64,000 nt of DNA, from contig NC_091127.1 in assembly GCF_040183065.1 (NCBI RefSeq), forward strand, positions 27,798,391-27,862,390, in the 5' to 3' direction. This document shows, one piece after another, positions 22,561-32,903 of this stretch. Within the stretch, counting starts at the first letter, position 1, and the number at the start of each line of letters is the position of its first letter. The position numbers and the translations under genes are program-made. The notes beneath the pieces are model-generated. The model saw only the letters and a list, made by a program, of their open reading frames with translations. It had not been told where the DNA came from and made no database searches. Origin of the DNA: Periplaneta americana. Taxonomy: Eukaryota; Arthropoda; Insecta; Blattodea; Blattidae.

Positions 22561-23990
22561 TTTTTTGCATTATTGCAATATGTGAAGCAGATACGATATG
22601 CTGGTCGACTTGAAATTTTGAAGTACATTTTATATGAAATTATAATAGACCTTACGGGTACCTAGATACGATTTAAAAACGGACATCGTAATTTAATTAA
22701 CTATTTTAACCCCTTCAGACATGAATTTATATTTTAAAAACTGAAAAAAAAAAACTGGTCACATAATCATTCCGAGAATCTAAAATTCCCAATTAAGTCT
22801 TCACACAAAATCAAAATTTGGGGACAATTTTGACCCCTCAGGCCCCAAAATTTTAAATTTAATTTTTAATTCAGGTATAGAAATGTTTCAAAAATAATAT
22901 TCTCCATTTCTATCACATTGAATTTTTCAAAATATTTAAAAGTATCGAAGACATTCCAAAAAAGAAACAATATACTGTACACTATAATGTACATCAGACC
23001 TGAAGGGATTAAAGAAGTTTTGTATTTTTTTTTTCAAAGAACTGCTATAGAAAATATTCGGAAACAGAATAGCAGTGCAACAATCGCAGAATACGACATC
23101 CCCAGTGTGAAGAAACCCCAGGAAAAAAAAAAAAAAAAGCTTGAAAGCAGCAAGCAAAAAGTTCTGCACTGTTAAACGGTTGAAGTACAACTAACGGACC
23201 ATATGGCAAAGCAAACTAGAAGAAATAATGTGAAGATACAAAGAGGTTCCATTTGCCATCGCAAGCCCTACCACAGAAACGCAGGGATAGAGACGATCTG
23301 GATCTGCGTTTTTCCACACAATCATGAAAATTATTCTCCTAAGAATGTTTTCAACAGTAATCTCACTAGAGGTTTTGATTTATGTAGAGAAAATCAAAAC
23401 TCGAGTGGGATTTAATTGACTATTACACGATTAGAAGAAAGTATATAAAGATTAGAAGTAACAAAGTACTCCAATACAAAATATTATTAACTGGCTTACG
23501 AAAATACAACTGTCTTCAACTGTATTATTGTACCATCTCAACATTACGCTAGATGGCAGTAGTGTTTTATGATTATGATTTCTTGTTACCGGTATCAGTT
23601 GTGCCAACTATGGAATCTTCATTGAACTCTATAGACGGTTACTAGTCAAGAAGGCTTTGTTGATTCATTAAAACATTTGCATTCCACTTCAATCATCCGG
23701 ATCCCAGTAATCAACATCACTTGACATATGATTTTCAATAAATCTTAGTATTAAACAATCTCTGATACGTGACTATCCATAATATCATATAGCAGAAGCT
23801 ATAACAAACATAACCTAAATAATATAAACGAGTGTTAAAAAAGTTTTAATTAGGGATGATGAAATAAACAAGAAACGTTTTAAGTAACGATGATGAAATA
23901 AAAAATAAACATGTATAATTTTAAAAGAAACAATGATTGAAAGTACAATTTTAAAATTTGAATCTTTTAGTGGTTGGTGGTTCAGTTGAA
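22561..23990. other. unassigned AT-rich sequence
   Basis: Short frames at 22918-23175, 22936-23190 and 23203-23415 show no known family. 'acagacctgaagggattaaa' and poly-A/T runs occur. 23860-23930 holds a loose tandem of 'gatgatgaaataaa'. Confidence 0.4.
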
Positions 23991-23991
23991 G

Positions 23992-24297
23992 TTATATTAG
24001 ACATGTGCGTAAAAGAAGTGAACTCGTTGATGTACATGGTGTATCCCTCAACTTATTCAAGATTTCCGAATGGTGCTCTTCATTTATTTGTAAATAGGAT
24101 TTCAGGGAAGATGCATAGCTATGACCAGTGATCTTTATTAATTCTTGTTCTTGAATGCCAATGCGAGTCATATTTGGAAGTGCTGTGCATCGACTGGAGT
24201 GGTTTGTAATTTTCTGTTTTTTGACGTCCAGACCAGTGCAGTTTGAAATGTTGGCAAACAAAGAAACAAATGCTAGTGTAGTGATAAAAATAAACAA
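23992..24297 (-). pseudogene. Crypton-like tyrosine recombinase C-terminus
   Basis: A 101-codon minus frame. Residues 30-70 carry the tyrosine recombinase signature: H33-x-x-R36 ('NHSSR'), G58-H59 ('ITGHS') and Y68 nine residues after that His, the expected place of the nucleophile. 'GIQEQELIKITGH' matches the helix before the GH in Crypton/DIRS-type enzymes and in domesticated relatives such as ZMYM-type proteins. The catalytic domain's first Arg and the N-terminal core-binding domain are not found upstream in the same frame. The first 25 residues look like unrelated hydrophobic translation. Most likely a fragment of a Crypton-type DNA transposon. DIRS/Ngaro or a host-gene pseudocopy remain possible. 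Confidence 0.65.
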
Positions 24298-25016
24298 ATG
24301 CTAGGGACGCGATAAAATTCTGCGATAAGCAGCCATGATTGGTTGAAAGACGTCCTTTCGTACCGTTTTATTGGTAAAAAGTAGTGTGACGTAGTAAAAG
24401 TGTAATAGTCACAATAAAATATTTATCCGTGAAAAATGCTTAGAAAAGTAAAGCGACAAATTCCAGGAGAATATTTGGCGGCCCGGTACGAAGGGTTAAG
24501 GAACACTGCTACACACTATAATAACTCGTGTTTCTGTAATATTAGAACTTTAAACAGCTGACTACGTTGTTGCTTTGAAGCTGTTTATGTATTCCACTCC
24601 CCACGGTGGGCGATGAGGAGGTCAGAGATCTCATTGCACCCCTGACCCTGTGAGTTATTTCCGATGAGGCAACGGATACAAACAATGCCACGAGCGACGG
24701 ATTCTATCTAGTGAACCGGAAGTCTGAGAGGCTGTAGGTAACAACAGCACGTGGAGAAGTATCTCTTAAGTAAACGGAGCTTCAAAAGGGAACTGTGACC
24801 CACACATTCCAGCCTGTGTGCGAGCAGCAAACAGATCGAGGACGAGCAGCTCAAGATAAATGACATGTTGTCACACTTACAAGACATAATAGTGTTTACG
24901 TAGTCTGTACTCCGCTGTAGCCCAAGCTTCAGGTTATGGATAGATATGATAGATCCAGATTCGAATTCCAAAGTTGAGTAATATTATCCACTTTTCATAC
25001 AGGATGGATTATGTTG
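24298..25016. other. unassigned sequence
   Basis: 'aaacaaatgctag' is repeated at about 24257 and 24290, around the start of the recombinase-like frame. The GC-balanced block 24590-24960 has no recognised product. Confidence 0.4.
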
Positions 25017-25190
25017 GTTATTTAACGACGTTGTATCAACTACGAGGTTATTTAGCGTCGATGAGATTGGTGATATCGAGATGACCCAACCAGGTAATCA
25101 GCTCAAGCGGGGATCGAACCCGCGCCCGAGCGCAACTTCAGACCGGCAGGCAAGCGCCTTAACCGACTGAGCCACGCCGGTGGCTCCACG
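25017..25190 (-). mobile_element. SINE family C, internally deleted
   Basis: Minus strand: 'agccaccggcgtggctcag' head, B box 'gggttcgatccccgc', then a jump to the 3' end 'tcatcgacgctaaataacc'. About 75 bp of body present in 40354-40617 are missing. Confidence 0.9.
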
Positions 25191-25239
25191 GGGTTGTATT
25201 ACTTGAAAATATTCATTGTAGGTTAAAAGCCTGTATGAG

Positions 25240-25976
25240 TAATTCAAGGGGTTAGGTACAGCTTACAGCAGTAAAATTTTTGGAAATATTCAACATTTTT
25301 TTTTCTCCATTACTGTGTCTTGTACAATAATGAAAATTGGTATGTGTAAAACACTGTCCTTCTGCTATATAGATGGGGGGGGGGGGGGGGGAATAAGATT
25401 AATTTTTTTTTTTTTTTCAAAATTCAAAATGAGGCAGTTTACTGTGCAGTGATGAAGCATTTCCCTCATAACTCATTAATTTGTTAACGTTTTCATGCTC
25501 TCTCTCTTTTATTTTATTGCTGAAACTCATGTTTACAATATCATGCTCTTTCAACTACATTCCTTAATAAATAATATTTTTTTTTATTTTGTGTTAAAAG
25601 AAAATGCTGATATTTAACCATTTTTTAAATGAATTTATTTTTTATCAGACAATCTATCAACGGTAGAGAAGTGATCTTGCATCATATTGTAGATATGACA
25701 TAGGAATACACGAATACAAACACAATATTTCATCACAGAATGTTGGATAGTTTTTGAGTTATGTCGGAAACGCTTCATCATTGCACAGTGAAGTGAATTT
25801 TGAAAAAAAAAATAAATAAATAAATAAATATTTTTTTTAATCGTAAAAATTGTTTTTTCATATAGTAGGGCAGTGTTTTACACATATGCATTTTCATTAT
25901 TGTATAAGATACAGTAATAGAAGAAAAAAATGTTGAATATTTCCAAAATTTTACTGCTGTAAGCTGTACCTAACCT
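25240..25976. mobile_element. foldback MITE with long terminal inverted repeats
   Basis: Left end 'ggggttaggtacagcttaca' and right end 'gctgtacctaacctttaa' are inverted. The similarity continues inward for roughly 200 bp ('tggaaatattcaac', 'gtgtaaaacactgtcc', 'gaagcatttccctc' versus their complements). A poly-G (25374-25390) and poly-T lie in the left arm. Flanks read ttcaa and tttaa, compatible with a decayed TTAA target. No coding frame. Confidence 0.8.
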
Positions 25977-25984
25977 TTAAGCAT

Positions 25985-26415
25985 TCGGAAAAAAAAGCAA
26001 TGATAATCGACAGGGATTCGCTAATGGCGATTATGTCAATTCGTCTGTTACTGCCATTGTCGGAAGTTCCGTGGAATTCTTCATAGACGGAGTATTTCAG
26101 TTTTCTAAGGGCATCGGTCAGTTTAGTTCTAATTGCAAGGTGCCTATATATACGCAATGTTTCGCCATAAGGGCAGGCTCCCAGGACATGTCCAAGGGTT
26201 TCTATCTCACTGAGGCATCGCCTGCAGTGGTTGTCCTGAGACCTACCGGGTATGGCTCTTACAGCACTTACGTTGGCAGTCATCTTGATAGCCTTCTTCC
26301 ATTCACCGCTAGTCATTCCATCGGGCTTAGTTATCCATTTGTTAGAGGGAGTGAATTCACTGTACAGAATAACGCCTTTTCCCTTTTGAACACGCGCCAA
26401 AAAGTCATATGTTAC
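25985..26415 (-). pseudogene. R2-like LINE C-terminus (zinc knuckle and endonuclease start)
   Basis: Minus frame 25951-26400. Residues 59-76 form a CCHC knuckle (C59-x2-C62-x8-H71-x4-C76, 'CRRCLSEIETLGHVLGAC'). 'YRHLAIRTKLTDALRKL' and then 'GSNRRIDIIAIS' (116-127) follow, resembling the start of the restriction-like endonuclease of R2-clade elements (Arg then Asp). The frame then runs into the neighbouring foldback element and stops. In R2 elements this region lies after the RT and cuts the target DNA. The RT domain is absent. Upstream of Met1 no homology is seen. Confidence 0.8.
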
Positions 26416-26485
26416 GATTATCTGTTATGGATTCTGTAACACTGCTGAAATAACCTATAAAATAGTAATTACAACAGTATAATAC

Positions 26486-27455
26486 CACAGTCTACTATAT
26501 ACAGTCGCGAAGCTTGAGGTGATTTTTTGCAAATCCCGTGATAAAGCGCTCCAAGCGGTTAGCAACTAGAAACAATAGACTGTCCACGTTCGACTTTGGA
26601 CTGTGTCGTATTTCCATCGAGTGCTAGCTCGTTGCGTATTTCACATAGATGCTTGTGAAATGTTCGTTATTGGTTGTAATGAAAATGTTAATGGCTAAAA
26701 TACAGTAATTGGAATAATAATATTTTACTAGAGACGTAGAAAAATTAAGTTTGTTTTAACGAAATTTATTGATCACGTTTTATTTTCAATTCTGGTGGGA
26801 TTATTATTGCTTAGGCCTACTTTTTTTTTCAAAGGATATGTTTTTAATTATAGCTGTTAATTTTGTTGTTATTTTTATTTGTTACTTTACTAGAGACGTA
26901 GAAAAAGTCTGTTACAATAAAATTTATTGATCACGTTTTATTTCCAATTCTGGTGTGATTATTATTGCTTAACCTCATCCCACTTTGTTAACTACGTAAG
27001 CCTACAGTACAAGTACCGGTACACGTAAGTTACTCCATTAATTCATATTTCCATTATTATTGTTGTAAAGGGAAATGCAAATTAATATTTATTGGTTTCA
27101 TAGTTAATTATCGCTATAATCTTGAATGAGTGAAGCGATTATAGTAAATTTCAGTTCGTTTTGTACAAACAAAAATAATATTAACCTATTTCTTGCAGGT
27201 ATCTTCGAGTTTATAGTGGAATTTAATATACTTCATTAAAATAATAAATTAACTTTATGCATTTAATATTTCAATAATGGAAGGAAGGTGTTAATTTTTC
27301 CAAAAGAACACAACGAAAGTGTAACATATTTTGTCGTCTACTAGGAGAGAGACCTGCGATGATGAGGCGATAGTAGCGATCCTAGTGGTGGGCAGCTACC
27401 CATGTTTGCATTTTTAGTACATATTGAGCTTCGCGACTGTATATAGTAGACTGTG
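26486..27455. mobile_element. TIR element with 7-bp target duplication
   Basis: Terminal inverted repeats CACAGTCTACTATATACAGT...CGCGAAGCT at both ends (26486 and 27455), bracketed by ATAATAC at 26479-26485 and 27456-27462. Inside, 26724-26820 and 26885-26980 are a direct duplication of about 95 bp ('ctagagacgtagaaaaa', 'ttattgatcacgttttattt'). No transposase frame. A 7-8 bp duplication suggests a hAT- or P-type element. Confidence 0.85.
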
Positions 27456-27462
27456 ATAATAC

Positions 27463-28664
27463 TCCTACTTGTCCTTTATTTAACGACGCTGTATCAACTA
27501 CTGGCACTTGTAGGGATAGTGGAGCAGTGATGAAATATGGCAGAGAACCTGAATATTCTACAATACAAGGAACAATCAATATGTTTCCGGACTGCCCTGA
27601 ATGTAGGCAATACAGAAGACATAGGAAACGGAGAGGTTATCTAGAAACGCCTGAAATCTATACTACATGCATTACTTCAAAGGCGGAGAAGACTAACCAT
27701 AAGGCGTATATGGAGAATTTCAGGAAAAATCGCAATAGGTCATTGACGTGTTTGCACAAAATTACGTGTAGAAGCTCAGTTCTTAAAGACACTCTGAAGC
27801 TGTTTGATAGACTGATTCAACAGGCATGGAAGCAATGATCTTCAGTGTCACGCGCATATATTTTTAACGGTAGAATAAATGCAAGTTCAGTTCAGAAATA
27901 TATTGACTGCACCATGTATTTTGTCCACTACATAGTACACCACGGGTACAATCCAGGATCGAACTCAGGTTGCCCTTTATGAGAAGCCGTAAAGTATTCT
28001 AACGTAAGCCATGAGTAAGATATGTACGAGATATCGGAAGTACAAATTACAATGCACTTGTGAAGCTTGGACTGAAGGTTGATTTTTATCTCGTCGGTTC
28101 TAGCATGTACCTGGATGTACCCTGACCTATTGATCTGAAAGCGACCTCCATCACTAACACTTGCCCGTTGCGTGATTAGATGGGTACACTTCCATTCAAC
28201 TGGTGTAACCGTATACAAGGGCTGTTTTTTCAGTAAAAGATAAGTATTCTTCCGATATTTTTCAAGGTATTAAACATTACTGCTTGCAATGAGGGAGATT
28301 ATTATTGAACTGCTTGGTAACGTACGACGATTCAATTCGCTGAATAATGTTGCTTAGATTCGCACTTATTTTAAACACTGTTACTTAGCAACGCAAACGC
28401 TCTATGCTTTTCACACAATGTTGCTTGTCGAAACACCAGCAATATAATTTACTAGTTAAAAATGTAGTTTGGAAAAGCGCGAGAATTCACGGAACATTTT
28501 CACTTAGCAACGCAGAAGACTATAAAACTAGGAAGTAATTTTTATACTACCTACCATATCGTAATGTAACAATTGCCTATCTGATTTTGGAATTGAAAAA
28601 CATACTTTTACTTTAATGAAATAAAACAATTGAAGATGATAGGGCAATAGTATATTGCGATACA
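27463..28664. other. unassigned, with scraps of repeats
   Basis: 'tatttaacgacgctgtatcaactac' at about 27478 is a stub of a SINE 3' end. 27565-27630 matches 19138-19205 inverted. 28310-28520 carries several 'gttacttagcaacgc'-like motifs similar to 35253-35350. The 103-codon frame 27527-27838 is not recognised and overlaps repeat sequence. Confidence 0.5.
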
Positions 28665-28677
28665 AGTGTTGTAAGTG

Positions 28678-29025
28678 ACCACCTCTGTTGTGTAGGGGTC
28701 AGCATGCTGGTCTCTTACGCAGAGGGCCCGGGTTTGATTCCCGGTCGGGTTGAATTTCCTGGTTGAGGTTTTTCAGGGTTTTTCCTCAACCGTAAGGCAA
28801 ATGCCAGGAAATTCGGGCCACAACATCCCTGAAAATCACCGACCTCATTCATCACCGAAATCATATTCATAACAAATCAGTCATACATATACAGTCGCCA
28901 TCTAGTTCACAACAATAGAACCAGTCTCAACAATAGTACACAGGCCTTCGGATTTCAACCAAAGATTAACTCGCTATATGACCAAAGATGTTAAAGCGAG
29001 TATAAATAACAGCGAGGAAAAAAAA
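28678..29025 (+). mobile_element. tRNA-derived SINE, family D
   Basis: Head 'ctgttgtgtaggggtcagca', B box 'gggtttgattcccgg', body 'ttgaatttcctggttgagg' and 'tcctcaaccgtaaggcaa', and an A-rich end at 29016-29025. Target duplication AGTGTTGTAAGTG (28665-28677) against AGTGTTGTGAGTG (29026-29038), one mismatch. About 348 bp. Confidence 0.9.
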
Positions 29026-29280
29026 AGTGTTGTGAGTGGATTATAACAGAATCAGAAAACAGTTTGAAAAAACTAGGCTTCGTCTCGTTCCCCCCCCCCC
29101 CCGAGATTCTGTTAAGCACTTAACGCATGTGTATGGCACACTATTTTTTGGACGATCGTCATTTAAATAAATTTGTTTTTAAATTTTGAATACTGCATAA
29201 ATTTGTTTGGTCAGTATAAATTTCTCCTATAAGAAAATTTTAAGTATGTAGGTTATTTTGTTTCAGTGTAAACAGTCATT
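29026..29280. other. unassigned, with poly-C
   Basis: A poly-C run at 29091-29102. AT-rich thereafter. Confidence 0.5.
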
Positions 29281-29390
29281 GTTTTTTAATCATTTCAAGG
29301 GAAATATTGTTCCGGGGCCGGGTATGAATCCCTGGAATCTTCGCTTAGCGCACGAATGCTCTACCGACTGAGCTACTCCAGGAACTATAA
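29281..29390 (-). mobile_element. tRNA-like SINE head
   Basis: Minus strand 'gagtagctcagtcggtagag' (A box) and 'gggattcatacccggcccc' (B-box area) form a tRNA-like fold, ending with 'aatatttcccttgaaatga'. The anticodon loop is irregular, so it is SINE-derived rather than a working tRNA gene. A second short piece of the same tail ('ttcaagggaaaaat') sits at 29540 in the hairpin loop. Confidence 0.65.
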
Positions 29391-29507
29391 ATGACACAGT
29401 CACAATTCTTCCCTTTATATCCACACAACTCTGTGCGACTTAAATTGTGGCTTTCTATTAACGTACCTACAGTAAAGATAATATTTTATGCAAATTTGGC
29501 TTTCAGA

Positions 29508-29583
29508 TAGAAACTCCCTGGGAAGCAGGCTTGAATAATTTCAAGGGAAAAATTATTCAAGCCTGCTTCACAGGGAGTTTCTA
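29508..29583. repeat. 34-bp near-perfect hairpin
   Basis: Arms 29508-29541 and 29550-29583 are reverse complements with a single mismatch and an 8-nt loop. The core is 'ggaagcaggcttgaataat'. It could extrude as a cruciform or be transcribed as a miRNA-like stem. Whether it is transcribed cannot be told. Confidence 0.9.
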
Positions 29584-29945
29584 CGTGAAAGCAAGATTGG
29601 CATAGTCATTGTTGTTTCTAATAATGAAATTTGTATTAATCTGATCAATACAATAATAGTTTAATTAGAAGTTTTGTAATTATTTAATGATTATGGCAAA
29701 AGAATTGGTTGAGGATTAAGTGAATGAAGAGATTAAAAAAACACACACAGAGGATGGGTTGCGCTAAGTTATTACGGAAAAAGTCTAAAACAAGATATGA
29801 AAATACGTATTTTTCTAAATAAAGGCTCTATTTGTTTTTACTTACCGCACACTAGTGATTTCTTTTGTTTCTATAGCAATCTGAGAACGTGCGGTATTGT
29901 CAACTTACGAAGTATGTAAATAACAATGGTAAGTAGGAGAAAAAG
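29584..29945. other. unassigned sequence
   Basis: No recognised feature. Confidence 0.4.
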
Positions 29946-30625
29946 GCAAGATCGTCCAAAATAGTAATATGCGTTACAAGAGCAGTATGTTGAAGTTTTC
30001 ATGTTCGAGGAAAAGTTTGAAAAAGCGAAACGTAGTTGAGCTTTTTTAATTTCCGAGAATTGAAAGAAAACATACCGCTCGTGTATCGTACATTATTTTG
30101 TACGAAGATCGTTTATTACATACCTGAAAGACGAATTTCTAATTAGTTGCAATGAAATTTTCATCTTGGTTTCTGTTCAATGACGGCAAATTTGCGAAAC
30201 AAAAATATATACTCCAGCAGGCCGTGATATACGTCTGTCTTTCCCCCCCCCCCCGGTCTATGATGAGTCTGAAATCTTGTTGACTTTTTCACGGCTTCCG
30301 TAATGTTACTTGGATCACGAATGTAGTAACTTTAGTGGAGTTGTAGAGTTTACTTAATTTTTGCAAATATTTAAAAACAATAATTAACAGTGCAATTTAG
30401 GTGAAATTGCAGTGGTAAGTTTCCAATTTATAATTATAACTATATTGAACGTCTCTAAAAATAATATGTTAAAAGCCTAAAGCAGTAAAATCAATATGTC
30501 TCTTAAGCGGTAAGAAGAGGGAAATTGTTATGCGTGTTACGTTGGGAATACTGAATGTGGAAATTTAGACTTTCCGCGGATTGGTTTTGTGCGGAAACCA
30601 AGCAAATACGCACGATCTCGTACAA
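29946..30625. repeat. interspersed 0.65-kb repeat, copy 2
   Basis: Same sequence and orientation as 15960-16612. This copy keeps a stretch ending 'cataccgctcgtgtatcgta', inverted relative to 'gcgttacaagagcagtatg' near its start, so its first 160 bp form a small inverted-repeat unit. 'atgtctcttaagcggtaaga' near 30495 reads Met-Ser-Leu-Lys-Arg followed by a donor-like GTAAGA in both copies. Confidence 0.85.
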
Positions 30626-30741
30626 AGTAATTTTACAGAACTACTTTTCCTCATTGTATACTTTTCCGCGTTGCTTTCAAATTAAATATAAATGCCTTTT
30701 TACACAATTTTAAAGGAATCAAATTACAGAACTTGGATAAC
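30626..30741. other. unassigned sequence
   Basis: Nothing recognised. Confidence 0.4.
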
Positions 30742-30992
30742 TGAAGCGTCGGCTGGAACAAGGTTATAAGTTACATTTGGTAAAATTTACAGGAGCTCCA
30801 AAAATGTGTACGCGTACAACTTTGTTCTTACAGGGTAGCAAACTTTTGAGTGGACAAATTTCACGTACTGCATTGATGGACAGTTGCAAGCCAAGGAGTA
30901 TAGCAAGGTAACATGACATACAACATTATTACACGGAAACACGCCGAATGAAAATTTTTTTAACTTACAACGTTGTTCCAGCCGACGCTTCA
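30742..30992. mobile_element. MITE with about 30-bp TIRs
   Basis: Left 'tgaagcgtcggctggaacaa' and right 'ttgttccagccgacgcttca' are exact complements, with weaker similarity for another 20 bp. 251 bp. The minus frame 30787-30993 is an artefact. The target duplication is unclear. Confidence 0.85.
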
Positions 30993-31494
30993 ATTAACAT
31001 TATGACTCAAATTTAGCTGACATTTTAACATTGAATAAATATACCATAAAGTTGAAGACTTTATTAATTTGGATTTTTCTATGAAATACAACAACATACG
31101 TTTTTTTGTAATCATAGTTACCTTTTTATTCCTGTATAAAACTGTGAACAATTAATATTCTCTCAGAGCCTATATAGTTGTCTACATTACTCAGGACGCA
31201 ACTGGTTTCCCACATTCTCCGCTGCTTCAGCGATATCGGATGAAGTTCCGATCAATTCTTCACTTTCATAAATAGCCATAATAATTTGCGATATTTTTCA
31301 AGTTTCAAACAAACTTGAAACAAAAGCAACAATTACTAAATAAAACAGTAATGTGACCATGGCAACAAAGTAACAAATGCTGGTCGATTCGTGTCTTTTA
31401 GCACGGTGAAATTTTAAACGAAATATTGTAAAATTATCTATTATTAATTTTTATATTTTCAAATTATGATAGTATAAAAACAGTATGTGTCTTG
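30993..31494. other. unassigned AT-rich sequence
   Basis: Nothing recognised. Confidence 0.4.
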
Positions 31495-31690
31495 ATGGCA
31501 GCTCAGCGACTGAAGTGGAAGTGGGGAGGCCACGTGAGCATGTGGGATCCATGAATGGGGAAGAGGACAGCGGGAAGGACGAGGATCCGATGGAGAGACT
31601 TCTTCAGGAAGGAAGCTGGTAGACAGTGGACAAGAACAGCGACATGCAGGACAACATGGCAGGTGCTCGGAAGATGGACAGGTCCTAAGT
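31495..31690 (+). pseudogene. LINE C-terminal fragment (second RTE/craniofacial-type family)
   Basis: Plus strand reads 'QRLKWKWGGHVSMWDPWMGK', then 'RTRIRWRDFFRKEAGRQWTR'. It corresponds to the 'RLRWAGHVARM...GRPRRRWED' block of the RTE copies but is clearly a different family, with 'FFRKEAGRQWTRTA' as its own C-terminal signature. About 65 codons, no upstream domain. Confidence 0.75.
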
Positions 31691-32610
31691 GACAGAAAGT
31701 GGATTGACATCAAACATTTACAGTAATTATTTTCAGTGCATAACCTTTATCAGTGCATAATCTCTAATGACTGAAAATTGACAAACATTGAAGACAGTAA
31801 ATGAACAAACATTAAGCATCAGGGTAATAACTTTTTAACCAGCATAATAGAGTCGTCAGGAATAGCTCACCCCAGGTAAGTACAAGGACAGCTCACCCTG
31901 CTTGATGCAGAAGCCTCTTGCCCTAATGGGATGTATTTATTTATTTACTTATTTAACCCACGTGAAGAAAGGCTTATTACAATCCTCATGTCACATGTAA
32001 CCCTCGATAAACCTCGAGTTGCAACCAATGACATTCAGATGTGCAATGGATGCCTTTCTACACTAGTATTGCAATATACTATTGAATCTTTGTATTTTTA
32101 ATGCTATTACAAATTATTAAATAAAACTTTGCCACAACATAAAAGCAAATTAAAGATCATTTAATGCATATAGTAAGCAATTATTTTATAGGTTTACTCA
32201 TTAACAAAATATATTTCACAGATTACAATTTGATTTTTTCTTTGTTCGCACTCATTCAGGTGCAGTTTTCTCAGATACTGTTTGATCTAGGATGTCAAAA
32301 CTATTTTAAATTTTGTGGTGAACAACATTTCTGACAATTTCCATGGAAAATTTTACCAAAGAGACACATAGTAGTTTAAAAAAACATATTGTTCTGAAAT
32401 CGTTATTCTTTTGTAATAAGAATAATAACGTTAAAATAAAAAAAAACTAAAACATTCATTTGTAATTGTAGCTAGAGACTCATGTACTTGTACTTTAAAA
32501 TGAACAGTAAAAGTTTTATTAAGGTAAGTACAGGCCTATAAAATAGTTCCTGAGAAAAGTGCACAGAAATGTGTGCAAACAAGAAAAACCAGAATTCAGC
32601 CGCTGAAAAT

Positions 32611-32611
<1 letters not shown>
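31691..32611. other. unassigned sequence
   Basis: 'tttatttatttacttattta' near 31935 is a short tandem. The rest is AT-rich without recognised content. Confidence 0.4.
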
Positions 32612-32661
<50 letters not shown>

Positions 32662-32903
32662 CATTCCATATATATACATATACAAATACATATATATATA
32701 CATACATACACACAAAGTGTCCCATTTATCTTGACCACCCTTAATAACTTTGTACGCAAGAACCAAATGCAAAATTGTTCCATATCAAAGGTGTACAACT
32801 GAAAAGGGGAAATAATACTGATAGAGAGACAATGTTTTAGCGTTATTTATTAATGTGATACGAGTATTAACATTGTTTTTTTAATTACACTATGTATTTA
32901 CTA

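Noticed and set aside
24590-24971. possible host exon in a GC-richer block
   Set aside because: The 87-codon minus frame shows no family resemblance and no credible splice sites flank it.
27527-27838. 103-codon frame with Cys-x2-Cys
   Set aside because: It overlaps a dispersed repeat shared with 19138-19205 and a SINE stub, and the Cys pair is isolated.
32472-32802. Tyr/Ile-rich frames on both strands
   Set aside because: Translation of (AT)n, with no codon preference or homology.
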